A stretch of DNA of 52,886 bases from Bacteroidota bacterium (GTDB taxonomy: Bacteria; Bacteroidota; Bacteroidia; JABEUT01): contig JAKAOA010000005.1 of assembly GCA_021823405.1 (NCBI GenBank), positions 1 through 52,886 of the forward strand, read 5' to 3'. Both the position numbers and the translations under genes were made by a program. A model generated the notes under the pieces. That model saw only the letters and a program-made list of their open reading frames with translations, had not been told where the DNA came from and searched no databases. Shown here one piece after another: positions 8,998 to 17,765 of this stretch (positions within the stretch are counted from its first letter, which is position 1; the number at the start of each line of letters is the position of its first letter).

Positions 8998-10035
8998 TTA
9001 TCCTCCTGAAATTTTAATTTGTGGGGCGGCAGGAGCCGCTAACCTCATGCTGTACTCCTTATAATAAGCGTGCCGAAATCCCTTAAAGATATATAAGCCG
9101 CATAAAATATTATAGAACCTGAAGATGATGTTATCGCTGACACGGATAATTTCAAGAAACCGCGTTAACGATTTCAAAATCATAAGAAACAAGGAAAAGG
9201 AAAGCAGGTACTTTATTGCCTTTTTCAACTTTAATCCGTTGGGGTCGTGTCTTTGAAGAGGGGTATTTTCTTTGTATAATGCCGTCTCTTTTCTGAACGG
9301 AAAAAGTTCGCACAGCAAAACAAATCCCTGAACCCCTGTAAACTGGCGTGATAGCCATCCGTTAAGCGAGAGGCGGTCTTTCTCGTTATGCAAACAAACA
9401 ATGCTATTATCTATAATCAAACGAAAACCATTTTTGGCTGCGCGCATTGTAAATTCTTGGTCTTCGCAGCCGGCATAAGGGAAACTTGTATGGAATCCCC
9501 CAAGTTCCCTAAAATCGTTCCGGGTGATACTCAAGTTGAAAGTGGCAAGCGAGTCGGTGTAAAATATACCTTCGGAAATTAAATTTTCCTTCCTCACCTG
9601 AACAGGCGCATAATCATTAGCAACCTTATACCTGCCGAATGAGGTTAGCAACGATTCTTCCCTTAAATTTGGGCTATATTCCCAAGTTCCTGAAATAAGT
9701 GACCTTGGGTATTTTAGGTGTAAATCTAAATGTTTTTCGATACAACCGGGAGGCGCCAGCATATCGTCATCAAGAAACAGAAATATATCACCCTTTGCAT
9801 ATTCCGCACCTGTATTACGGGCATTTCCGGCGCCGCTGCCCTTGTTCTTTAAAAGATGTACGCCGCTATAACCGTTTAACACCGAATCCGGAATATCATC
9901 ACCGTCGTTCACTATTATAACTTCAAACAATCCGCTCTTATTGCTTTGCTCGCGCATCAGCTGTAAGAGGGTTTCTTCCAGTATGGAGAAACGGTTTCTG
10001 GTCGGTATAACAATACTGATTTTCATGACAGACAT
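8998..10035 (-). CDS. Glycosyltransferase family 2
   Basis: GT-A glycosyltransferase. 'MKISIVIPTRNRFSILEETL' opens the catalytic domain, 'EVIIVNDGDDIPD' follows near residue 40, 'GNARNTGAEYAKGDIFLFLDDDMLAPPG' near 75 includes the D-D-D metal site, and 'YAGCEDQEFTMRAAKNGFRL' near 195 is the catalytic ED region. A C-terminal hydrophobic stretch 'YLLSFSLFLMILKSL' may anchor it to the membrane. The ORF track starts at a TTG; the ATG codons at 10035 or 10026 are better starts. It forms a two-gene leftward unit with the methyltransferase. Confidence 0.88.
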   Translation of the reverse strand: MSVMKISIVIPTRNRFSILEETLLQLMREQSNKSGLFEVIIVNDGDDIPDSVLNGYSGVHLLKNKGSGAGNARNTGAEYAKGDIFLFLDDDMLAPPGCIEKHLDLHLKYPRSLISGTWEYSPNLREESLLTSFGRYKVANDYAPVQVRKENLISEGIFYTDSLATFNLSITRNDFRELGGFHTSFPYAGCEDQEFTMRAAKNGFRLIIDNSIVCLHNEKDRLSLNGWLSRQFTGVQGFVLLCELFPFRKETALYKENTPLQRHDPNGLKLKKAIKYLLSFSLFLMILKSLTRFLEIIRVSDNIIFRFYNILCGLYIFKGFRHAYYKEYSMRLAAPAAPQIKISGG

Positions 10036-10205
10036 TAGCAAAGTTAGGAAAAAGAGAATTGCGTGGTAAAATTGCTGTATCTATGCTAATAGAGCACTTA
10101 TCCTTAGTTATCTTAGTATTGCTGTATAGCATCCCAACCTGTTGTTGAACAATTAGTATTAAATTTACAATCAATTTACACGTAAATTTATCCCGTTAAT
10201 GACAA

Positions 10206-11174
10206 ATGAGTAGCAACAGGGTGAGAAAGATATTTAAAAATATACGCGGATGGTATGTTATTAACGGTCCTGTAAGATTTTTTATCAAAGGAATTACCGG
10301 ATTCAGTCAGCGTATTTTCGATTTTTTTTCAATTCATTGGCCCGTTCACGGAATTATAGCATTTGCCCTGCCTAATGATGAAATTGTAAAAATGTTCTCA
10401 AAGGGTGATGACTTCATTTCAACGCGAACATATTGGAACGGATTTATGGGTTATGAAGGTCCTTCCGTAAAGCTGTTCTATTATCTGTCCAAAAAATCGA
10501 ATGTAATTTTTGATATAGGCGCAAATGTTGGCTATTTCTCGCTTATTGCAGCGGCAGCCAATAAAAATGCAAAAATATATTCGTTCGAGCCCATCGATTT
10601 TATCTTTAACCGGCTTGAGCATAACAAAACCATAAATGGTTTCAAGAATATTGTTGCGGTAAAGTCAATAGCCGGCGACTCTAATTCAACTGTATCCTTT
10701 TATGCACCTGATACAAACGCAATTTCTTTTGCCGGGTCAACAAAAAAGGGATGGGCTCCCAACTCAACTGAAATAAGGGTAGAATCGGTAACTATTAATG
10801 AATATAAAAGAATAAACCGGATTCCGGTTATCGACCTAGTCAAAATAGATTGTGAATTCCATGAGGTGGAGGTGCTGAATGGTATGTCGGAGGTTTTGAA
10901 AGAAAGCAAACCGGTAATTATAATGGAGGTGCTTTTTCCTGAAGAGCAGGGGCATGAACACTTCGATTTCGATCACCATATAGAAATAGAGCGAATTATG
11001 AGAAAGTACGGGTACTGTTCTTATTTAATAACCGAAACCGGTTTGATCCGCATGGACAAGCTCGAGTATAATCCGGAACAGAGAAATTATCTGTTCTCGC
11101 CAAGATTTTCGGACAAGTCATATCTCTCCTATTCCGATATGGAAACTTTGATAGGCAAGATAACCGCTTTGTAA
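10206..11174 (+). CDS. FkbM-family methyltransferase
   Basis: SAM-dependent O-methyltransferase of the FkbM type, common in O-antigen and capsule loci. 'NVIFDIGANVGYFSLIAAAA' near residue 99 is the SAM-binding motif, 'IYSFEPIDFIFNRLEHN' near 125 the second acidic motif, and 'VDLVKIDCEFHEVEVLNGM' near 205 the characteristic 'IDxEGxE'-like region, here D-C-E-F-H-E. Length 322 includes an N-terminal extension with 'VRFFIKGITGF'. It diverges from the GT2 gene across 170 bases that probably hold both promoters. Confidence 0.88.
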   Translation: MSSNRVRKIFKNIRGWYVINGPVRFFIKGITGFSQRIFDFFSIHWPVHGIIAFALPNDEIVKMFSKGDDFISTRTYWNGFMGYEGPSVKLFYYLSKKSNVIFDIGANVGYFSLIAAAANKNAKIYSFEPIDFIFNRLEHNKTINGFKNIVAVKSIAGDSNSTVSFYAPDTNAISFAGSTKKGWAPNSTEIRVESVTINEYKRINRIPVIDLVKIDCEFHEVEVLNGMSEVLKESKPVIIMEVLFPEEQGHEHFDFDHHIEIERIMRKYGYCSYLITETGLIRMDKLEYNPEQRNYLFSPRFSDKSYLSYSDMETLIGKITAL

Positions 11175-11187
11175 TTTAATTCAATTC

Positions 11188-12318
11188 GTGCATGTAGTTC
11201 ATCTTATAGCCAATAATTCTTCGGTACCTTATTTTAACTGGTTTGCCGAACGAATAGGTAAGTATCCGGATATGAAGTTCTCATTTGTGGCTTTATATCC
11301 TGATAAGCCGACTCTAATAGAAGAACTTAGAAATAGAGGGTGCGATGCCTATTGGGTAAGATTTGACCATAGGCAAAGAAAAGCCGGTATGATAACTTCT
11401 TTCTTTCGCTTATTCCGCCTCTTTCGCATGCTGAAGCCGGATGCAATTCATACCCATCTCTTCGACGATTCGCTACCGGCATTGTTAGCAGCGCGATTGG
11501 CGAGGGTAAAAATAAGAGTAATACTGAAACAGGACACAGCATTTCACTGGAATTTTAAACCTATATGGGTATGGGCGGATAGATTTAATAATATTAACGC
11601 TACGCATATTGTTGCCACTAGCGGTGAATCAAAAAAATTTATTTTGGAAAATGAAAAAGCCCGAGCGTCAAAAGTGTATATGGTTCATCACGGTATTGAC
11701 CTAAAGGCGATTAAAATGCAGGATGAGAACCTTAAAAATAAGTTGAAAGAACAATTTAATCCCCGGAAAGGGTTTCTAATTTTAACTATAGCCCGTTATA
11801 TCGAATGGAAGGGATACAGGTACATAATAGAAGCGGCTAAAACCATTATCGCATTAAATAAAAATATTAAATTTCTCTTCGCAGGTTATGGAGAACAGGA
11901 ACAGGAGCTGCAACAACTTATTAGTACTCACGGTTTAAATGATTATATTCAATTAACCGGATGGGTTGACCGGAACTACATACCATCGCTCTTTGGCATT
12001 GCCAACATTTATTTGCACGCCGCCGTTATGGAACCTTTTGGCTTTGTGATAGCCGAAGCAATGGCAAATGGGGTGCCTATTGTATCGACAAAGACAGGTG
12101 TTGCCGCGGACCTACTAACGCACAAGGAAACGTGCTATTTTGTAGAAAGCAGGAATGGTTCAAGTATTGCAGAGGGTATAGCTTGGATGATTGAGCACCT
12201 TAAAGAAAGAGAGGAAATGAAAGGGAAATTGGAAACGATGGCTATTGAATCTTTGGGAGTGGATCTAATGCTGGAAAAGTATCTAAAACTGTATAAAGGT
12301 CAGCTGACGAATAACTGA
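11188..12318 (+). CDS. Glycosyltransferase family 4
   Basis: Retaining GT-B glycosyltransferase. The N-terminal half carries 'HVVHLIANNSSVPYFNW' and 'LKPDAIHTHLFDDSLPALLAA' near residue 82. The nucleotide-sugar-binding half has 'ILTIARYIEWKGYRYIIEA' near 192, 'FLFAGYGEQEQELQQLI' near 225 and the E-x7-E motif in 'EPFGFVIAEAMANGVPIVST' near 282. A GTG codon is the only sensible start, 13 bases after the FkbM stop, so the two genes are probably coupled. Donor sugar unknown. Confidence 0.9.
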   Translation: MHVVHLIANNSSVPYFNWFAERIGKYPDMKFSFVALYPDKPTLIEELRNRGCDAYWVRFDHRQRKAGMITSFFRLFRLFRMLKPDAIHTHLFDDSLPALLAARLARVKIRVILKQDTAFHWNFKPIWVWADRFNNINATHIVATSGESKKFILENEKARASKVYMVHHGIDLKAIKMQDENLKNKLKEQFNPRKGFLILTIARYIEWKGYRYIIEAAKTIIALNKNIKFLFAGYGEQEQELQQLISTHGLNDYIQLTGWVDRNYIPSLFGIANIYLHAAVMEPFGFVIAEAMANGVPIVSTKTGVAADLLTHKETCYFVESRNGSSIAEGIAWMIEHLKEREEMKGKLETMAIESLGVDLMLEKYLKLYKGQLTNN

Positions 12319-12325
12319 CGGGGAA

Positions 12326-13198
12326 TCATATAATTTTCTTTAATAATGTCACTATCATTGGCGGATAAACAAGGACCGATTTTATAGCATATCTGATAGC
12401 GCGTAATGGGTTCTTCGCGTTTTTATACCAGCTGCCCGACAGGATAAGATAAATATTGGCAATTATCTTGTTCCGGTAGCTGCCCGGAGGGAGAATATTC
12501 TCATCTTTTATTTTCTTTATAATATATTTCTCATCATGTTCCAGCAGTTTAACGCTCTTACTCATGCTGCCAGGTGCATTCCGGTATTTTACCAGCGTTT
12601 TAGGCAAATAAAATCCTGTGGCATATTTGGAAAGTACTATCTTCATATATCTGTCGGCGCAATTGGACAAATTTTCATCGAAGTGAAATTTCTCTTTCAT
12701 CAAGCCCGATTTAACCATAATATTTGAAGAAAAGGCGGGTATATTCTCACTTTTCCACTCCATTACAGTTTTAAATAGATTTTGCGCCTCCGCCCCTTTC
12801 TCCACTGATACATCAGTCAGATTCGAGTCGCACTTTACAGCATCTGAATAAATAAAGTCGGAAGAACTGTTCCGCGTCAGAGCATTATACTTTTCTTCAA
12901 GGTTGGCAGGCAGGTACATATCGTCGGCATCGAGAAGCGCGATATATTTTCCACCTGCCGCTTTTATTCCTGCGTTGCGGGCGGCAGATACTCCATTATT
13001 CTCCTGCCGGATAATCTTAATTCTGCGGTCGGTTAAATATGAACTTACAATCTCTGCAGTATTATCCGTAGAGCCATCATCCACCACTATCAGCTCCCAC
13101 AATGGAAATGTCTGATTTATAACTGAAGTAATGGCTTGAGCGATAAAGCCGGCTGCATTGTAAGCAGGAGTTATTACGCTTATTTCCGGAACATTCAT
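12326..13198 (-). CDS. Glycosyltransferase family 2
   Basis: GT-A enzyme. From the preferred start, 'MNVPEISVITPAYNAAGFIAQ' is followed by 'LIVVDDGSTDNTAEIV' near residue 32, 'AARNAGIKAAGGKYIALLDADDMYLP' near 65 with the DXD site, and a C-terminal helical region. The ORF track extends the start 60 bases upstream into the divergent glycosyltransferase; the ATG at 13198 starts right at the family N terminus and leaves a 73-base promoter region. Convergent with the GT4 gene, seven bases between stops. Confidence 0.9.
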   Translation of the reverse strand: MNVPEISVITPAYNAAGFIAQAITSVINQTFPLWELIVVDDGSTDNTAEIVSSYLTDRRIKIIRQENNGVSAARNAGIKAAGGKYIALLDADDMYLPANLEEKYNALTRNSSSDFIYSDAVKCDSNLTDVSVEKGAEAQNLFKTVMEWKSENIPAFSSNIMVKSGLMKEKFHFDENLSNCADRYMKIVLSKYATGFYLPKTLVKYRNAPGSMSKSVKLLEHDEKYIIKKIKDENILPPGSYRNKIIANIYLILSGSWYKNAKNPLRAIRYAIKSVLVYPPMIVTLLKKII

Positions 13199-13271
13199 AT
13201 ATAGGAATTGACAAAAATACCTATTTTTGAAAGGATACGAAGTTAAGCGAATATCCACACGTCACCAAGTC

Positions 13272-14474
13272 ATGAGTTCAATGAACGGCAGAATACTATT
13301 TATCACACAATGGAAGTATGACGATGCGTTGGTGCAAACCTACACATTGCCGTATATAAGGATAATCACAAATATCACCTCCAGTTATCCTTATCTGATA
13401 ACCATGAAGGAAGGCAGCAAGTCAACCACGATAGAAAAGAAAAACGGTGTGATTGTGATACAGATGCCATCCGGTAAGAGATTGCTCTATATGGGCTGGC
13501 TGCTCAATTTTTTGAAACTATATATTATTTCAGGAAGAAAGAATATCCGGCTGATACATGCATGGTGCACAACTGCAGGAACGATAGGCGCGCTTTTAAA
13601 GCTTCTCGACAAAAGAAAGACACTGGTGATAGACAGTTTTGAACCCCATGCCGAGGCAATGGTGGAGAACGAGAGCTGGAGGAGCGGCGGCATTAAGTTT
13701 AAATCTCTGTTTTATATGGAAAAGCTGGAAGCCGCAATAGCCGACCATTTAATTTTCGCCGCGCCGGGAATGGAGAACTATATATTAAAAAAGTATAAAA
13801 CCCAAGTCACGAATTTCTATGTAAAACCTGCCTGCACCGACCTTGATATGTTTTCGGATAAATACATGAAAGATGAGGCGTTAATGGCAAAATACTGTCT
13901 GCAGGATAAGATTGTATGCGTTTACGCCGGAAAATTCGGTGGCATCTACCTTGAAGATGAAACATTCGCGTTCATACAAAGCTGCGATAAATACTGGGGC
14001 GATGACAGGTTCCGCTTTCTGCTTCTTAGCAACGTTTCGGAAGAATATATCAGGGAAAAAATTTCAAAGTTCTCTATTCGCCAATCGGTCGTGATAAAAT
14101 TGTTTATTCCGCACAGCGAGGTGCCTTCTTATATGGGCTTGGCAGATTTTGCTATATGTCCCGTGAAGCCGGTGGAATCTAAAAAATACTGTTCTCCGAT
14201 AAAAAATGGTGAGTATTGGGCGATGGGGCTGCCCATAGTTATCACACCGAATATTTCTGTGGACTCGGATTTAATCCGCAATAATCATGCCGGAGCCATA
14301 TTGGAGGGCTTTACAGATGCTGATTATAAAAATGCAATAAAACAGGTTGATTCAATCCTTCAAGGAAAAAGCAGGCGGGAGGTATATACATTAATACGAC
14401 CTTTGGCTGAAAAGTACCGTAATTTCGGAATTGCAGAGAACGTTTACAAAAAGATTTACGGGCAAATATCTTAA
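13272..14474 (+). CDS. GT-B glycosyltransferase (GT4-like)
   Basis: About 400 residues with a GT-B layout. 'MNGRILFITQWKYDDALVQ' opens the N-terminal domain and 'IRLIHAWCTTAGTIGALLK' lies near residue 95. The C-terminal domain begins at 'IVCVYAGKFGGIYLEDETF' near 213, with 'YMGLADFAICPVKP' and 'KNGEYWAMGLPIVITP' near 285-325 as the donor-binding region; Glu in 'KNGEYW' sits where the second E of E-x7-E lies. The ORF track start at 13227 overlaps the divergent gene, so 13272 (or 13281) is preferred. Its 3' end overlaps the kinase gene by four bases, tail to tail. Confidence 0.83.
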   Translation: MSSMNGRILFITQWKYDDALVQTYTLPYIRIITNITSSYPYLITMKEGSKSTTIEKKNGVIVIQMPSGKRLLYMGWLLNFLKLYIISGRKNIRLIHAWCTTAGTIGALLKLLDKRKTLVIDSFEPHAEAMVENESWRSGGIKFKSLFYMEKLEAAIADHLIFAAPGMENYILKKYKTQVTNFYVKPACTDLDMFSDKYMKDEALMAKYCLQDKIVCVYAGKFGGIYLEDETFAFIQSCDKYWGDDRFRFLLLSNVSEEYIREKISKFSIRQSVVIKLFIPHSEVPSYMGLADFAICPVKPVESKKYCSPIKNGEYWAMGLPIVITPNISVDSDLIRNNHAGAILEGFTDADYKNAIKQVDSILQGKSRREVYTLIRPLAEKYRNFGIAENVYKKIYGQIS

Positions 14475-15919
14475 ACTTCAAAGGTAATGATGAATGTTGT
14501 TCCCTTATTTAATACTGAAGTTACATTTATAGTACCGTTATGCAACCTGATTATCTTCTCGGCAAGCGATAGCCCTATGCCTGACCCCTCGTAACCTGCG
14601 GAGCTTCTCGCCCGATAGAAAGGTTTAAAAATATGTTCTATCTCCTCTGCCTCTATTCCTATTCCGTTATCTTCTATTTTTATGCAAACATCGTTATTAC
14701 TGCAATAAACATCGCACCTCACCTCCTTATCCTCTGAAAATTTTAAGCCATTCTTCAGAATGTTACTGATGGCTATAAACAATAATCGCCTGTTACCCGA
14801 TATAGTATATCTGGCCGGGTTATCCGGCAAATCATAGTTCATTTTTATTTTCTGTGCGGCTTTGCTCCCGTCAGGCGATTCATTGGCAAGTTCGTCAACT
14901 GCCTCCCATAGCAGTTCATCTAACCGTATTTTCTGCAATTCCGAAGTATCGGCGCCCGTTTGCGTGAGTTCCAGCAAACTGTTCAGCATGGCATGAAGCT
15001 TTTCCGACTCGTCAATAATGTTTCGCAGGGTGCTCCGGTATTCCTCGCATTCCCTGTCCGTTTTAAGCGTTATTTCGGCATTGCCCAGAATCTTAGTCAG
15101 GGGAGTGCGCAGTTCATGTGATGCATTGGATATAAATGATCGCTGGTCGCTGAACGACTGTTCAAGATGTTCAAGCAGGTTATTTATAGCATCGGAAAGC
15201 TGATTTATTTCATCTTTCTTATGACGTGAAATGCCCAATCGATGATGCAAATTTGTACTACGGATTATTTTAAGGTCGTTGGTTATTTTCAAAATCGGCT
15301 GTAAGGCGATGGTTGCAAAAATTCTCCCCAATACAAACGTTATGGCTAAAGAAGCCAAAAAGGAAAATGTCATTATGAGCAACAGTTTATGCATCTCCTG
15401 CAGACCGGCATCATCGATGGCTGATGCGATGATTACAAAATTCCCTGAATTATCCCGATAATACAGACCGGTAAACTGCTGGTTGCTTTTTGAAAAATGA
15501 ATTTTTTTCTTTTCAATTACCTCGTCAATTAACTTCTTAAGCGATTCGGAAGGTTTGGAGCTAGCAGTATCTTCCTGAATGAATCTTAATGAGGAGTGTA
15601 TGTTCTTCAGGTTGGCGTTCGACCAGCTTACAGAGTCCTCCTTTATAAGCACGCCGCGGTATTGATCGTTGTAAATATGCGTTACTTCATGCGACAGCAT
15701 TTGCGGATAGGTCTGTATGACTTTCCTGAACTGGTCGCTCGTCATATTATCCTGCGCCAGATAAAGCTCGCCTACGATAAGCGCACGGTAATCAAGCCGT
15801 GAGTAAAAACTTTCTTTCCTGTTTTGGTCAACCGATACATATATTGCCGACAATGCAAGGAAGAGCAATATGGCGAACATAAGAGTAAATTGCAGAGCCA
15901 GCCGGTTTTTTACTTTCAT
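14471..15919 (-). CDS. Membrane sensor histidine kinase
   Basis: A 482-residue two-component kinase. It has a membrane segment at about 10-29, an extracytoplasmic sensor domain to about 175 with no family I recognise, a second membrane segment near 180-203, and a HAMP linker. HisKA carries the phospho-accepting His in 'SHELRTPLTKILGN' near 266. The ATPase domain has N-box 'NILKNGLKF', 'DNGIGIEAEEI' and 'GSGIGLSLAEKI'. No response regulator is next to it on either side, so its partner is elsewhere. Its 3' end overlaps the opposing glycosyltransferase gene. Confidence 0.92.
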   Translation of the reverse strand: MKVKNRLALQFTLMFAILLFLALSAIYVSVDQNRKESFYSRLDYRALIVGELYLAQDNMTSDQFRKVIQTYPQMLSHEVTHIYNDQYRGVLIKEDSVSWSNANLKNIHSSLRFIQEDTASSKPSESLKKLIDEVIEKKKIHFSKSNQQFTGLYYRDNSGNFVIIASAIDDAGLQEMHKLLLIMTFSFLASLAITFVLGRIFATIALQPILKITNDLKIIRSTNLHHRLGISRHKKDEINQLSDAINNLLEHLEQSFSDQRSFISNASHELRTPLTKILGNAEITLKTDRECEEYRSTLRNIIDESEKLHAMLNSLLELTQTGADTSELQKIRLDELLWEAVDELANESPDGSKAAQKIKMNYDLPDNPARYTISGNRRLLFIAISNILKNGLKFSEDKEVRCDVYCSNNDVCIKIEDNGIGIEAEEIEHIFKPFYRARSSAGYEGSGIGLSLAEKIIRLHNGTINVTSVLNKGTTFIITFEV

Positions 15920-15964
15920 GATGCATAATCTTTAAAAGCGTCGCCGTTTGTATGGAACAATAAT

Positions 15965-16816
15965 TTAAAATTCAAGAGAAACTCCGCCTATTATTTGCAA
16001 TAACCCAATATCCATAACTTTAGGCGAATCGAAAGTGTTAGCCGAATATGAATTGGGCGGCATTGTATTGGAGTTATTATAGTTTAATATACTGTAATTT
16101 GGGTAGGTAATATTCGTGCCTTCATAATTAACGTCTAGGTGGATGCCAATGCCGTCAACAATGTAATACATTAATCCTACGCTGCCGAAATAACCGAACC
16201 CCCGCCCTTCGCTGAATGAATAAAGCGTAGTTTGCCCCGGTCCGATAAAAAATACCGAGGGGTAATTGGAAGATACTATACCCGCCAGTACCTTCGCCTC
16301 GAAACTTATGTTGCTCCTTAATGGATTTAAATGGAAAGAATGGTGTTTCCCATTATCTGCATTTGAACGCGTTGGCGACAGAGGTATGCAGTAGTAGGGT
16401 CCGGCTATAAACTGGGTAATATTGAAGTTATCGCCACTGGTAACATATATCTGGCTCTGCGGGTTTAATTTGTGGTACTGCGCGCTTAAAGATTGGATGT
16501 CATAAGTATTTACATCTTCACCATACATCAGCATTACGTTCCAATGATGATAAAACCTCCAGGCAGCATAAAAGTCGTAATGGAAGCTGGTTTTAATCCC
16601 TACGGCATAGCCGTTTAGACGGTTGGTGTCGCCATTGCCAATTTTTCCAAGCGGCAGGTTGGAGAAATTTTCCCTTCCGAAATCGAGCATCGGAAAATTA
16701 ACGCCGTTAGAGTAACCTACAACAAAACCTTTGTCCTCTCCACCTAAAAACAATTGTGCGTTGCAATGGAACCAAATTGCAAGTAGCGCTATCGGAAAGG
16801 TAATCAGTTTCTTCAT
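15965..16816 (-). CDS. Predicted outer-membrane beta-barrel protein
   Basis: From the ATG at 16816 the protein starts with a Sec signal peptide ending 'FHCNAQ', a typical Bacteroidota cleavage site. The mature part of about 260 residues is rich in alternating aromatic and small residues ('YDFYAAWRFYHHWNVMLMYG', 'GYFGSVGLMYYIVDGIGIHL') and ends in 'LQIIGGVSLEF', with a terminal Phe as in outer-membrane barrels. No family assigned. It lies 46 bases upstream of the sensor kinase on the same strand, so the two may be co-transcribed. A TAGCTTTG box on the minus strand (16870-16877) is a possible promoter. Confidence 0.72.
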   Translation of the reverse strand: MKKLITFPIALLAIWFHCNAQLFLGGEDKGFVVGYSNGVNFPMLDFGRENFSNLPLGKIGNGDTNRLNGYAVGIKTSFHYDFYAAWRFYHHWNVMLMYGEDVNTYDIQSLSAQYHKLNPQSQIYVTSGDNFNITQFIAGPYYCIPLSPTRSNADNGKHHSFHLNPLRSNISFEAKVLAGIVSSNYPSVFFIGPGQTTLYSFSEGRGFGYFGSVGLMYYIVDGIGIHLDVNYEGTNITYPNYSILNYNNSNTMPPNSYSANTFDSPKVMDIGLLQIIGGVSLEF

Positions 16817-17026
16817 TAATATTGCCCGGTTACATTTAATTTTCATATATATTTTTGCGAAGGTGATTTCAAAGCTAATAATTTATTTTAAACCGGTTGC
16901 CTTACCTTTCTGATTTCTTTCCTTGCCATAACGCTATTTCATCTGCTATTCGGTATGTGCGGTTTATACCTACAAAGAATGCAGTCAACAATTGATTTTG
17001 CCGCAATGCGCAAACTCCGTTCGGTG

Positions 17027-17071
17027 TAGTTTAGTGAAGAGTGGAAATTGGGTATCCCGATAGTTATCGGG
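17027..17071 (+). repeat. Dispersed repeat with hairpin, copy A
   Basis: Starts TAGTTTAGTGAAGA and ends in the hairpin CCCGATA-GT-TATCGGG. A related copy lies on the minus strand at about 37001-37044, where TAGTTTAGTGAAGA is followed by TTGGGA and a CCCGATA half-site. The shared order suggests a genome-wide dispersed element. Confidence 0.55.
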
Positions 17072-17293
17072 TTGTGAAAAAGTCATACTCATTTGGCAGG
17101 CATATCTCGCTATGTGTGTTTTAGTCATTAGATATAGAATTTAAAACTTTAAATCCCCGACAGAATTCTGTCGTTTTCTGTCGGAAAATGCGTATTTTTT
17201 CATATTGCCGGTAGGGTATATTTTAATGAAACATATTGATTTCCAATCATTTTATAAAGATTTGAAAAATTGACGTTATTCCGACCAAAATTG

Positions 17294-17313
17294 AACCCGA
17301 TAGCTATCGGGTT
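17294..17313. repeat. Perfect 20-bp palindrome, copy 1
   Basis: AACCCGATAGCTATCGGGTT equals its own reverse complement. The identical 20-mer occurs at 37072-37091, and the core CCCGATA...TATCGGG also at 17056-17071. It could be a protein-binding site or a REP-like element. Confidence 0.8.
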
Positions 17314-17427
17314 GTTAAAATGCACAAATTCAAAACATCGGCATAGCTGCCCGTTCAGGCATTTTACGTTCACAAAATCATTTACGGGCACTATTTTTTC
17401 TTTTATCAAAATCATTTTATAGCAGTT

Positions 17428-17510
17428 AGAAGTTTATCTCATAGCTTATCGTTTATATCTCATAGTTCATCGCTCATAGTTTGTATCTTATAGTTCATAG
17501 CTTATCGCTA
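17428..17510. repeat. Imperfect tandem low-complexity repeat
   Basis: Several degenerate copies of a 12-16 base unit resembling TCATAGTTTATCG follow each other. No gene or RNA is evident. Slippage-derived repeats of this look are common between Bacteroidota genes. Confidence 0.5.
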
Positions 17511-17609
17511 AAGAACGCAAATATATACATTATTTATTACATATTACATATATTGATAAATTATTTATTAACAATCTGCCTCACCCAGCTCTTATTCCAC
17601 CTCACCCTG

Positions 17610-17633
17610 CCCTCTCCTTGAGTAAGGAGAGGG
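17610..17633. repeat. CCCTCTCCTT inverted repeat, copy 1
   Basis: CCCTCTCCTT and AAGGAGAGGG flank a 4-base loop, preceded by CCTCACCCTG. It is downstream of the peptide-binding protein gene (minus strand) and may help end its transcript or be a REP-type element. Confidence 0.6.
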
Positions 17634-17673
17634 TTCACTTGAACTCAAACGACCATTACTCTACCTCACCCTG

Positions 17674-17697
17674 CCCTCTCCTTGTGCAAGGAGAGGG
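17674..17697. repeat. CCCTCTCCTTG inverted repeat, copy 2
   Basis: CCCTCTCCTTG and CAAGGAGAGGG with a two-base loop, preceded by the same CCTCACCCTG lead as copy 1, 64 bases away. The pair forms a tandem REP-like unit. Confidence 0.6.
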
Positions 17698-17765
17698 TGA
17701 ATGCCGAAAAATACTACTCTTCCAGATATTTTGCATTCACAAAATTGCTTAGGGGGCAGCGTACA

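Larger units (their letters stand above)
16817..17765. other. Non-coding, repeat-rich intergenic region
   Basis: About 950 bases without a convincing gene. It contains a dispersed repeat, a perfect 20-bp palindrome, a low-complexity 'catagttcatcg' stretch and two matching CCCTCTCC hairpins, each listed separately. The only ORF in the track here (17200-17415, minus) is partly made by the palindrome and looks spurious. Confidence 0.7.

Noticed and set aside
13227-13271. Upstream start of the GT4-like gene
   Set aside because: It would overlap the divergent gene's extended frame; the ATG at 13272 gives a normal N terminus for both genes.
17200-17415. 71-residue minus-strand ORF in the repeat-rich gap
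   Set aside because: Part of it is encoded by the 20-bp palindrome, which occurs elsewhere in non-coding DNA.
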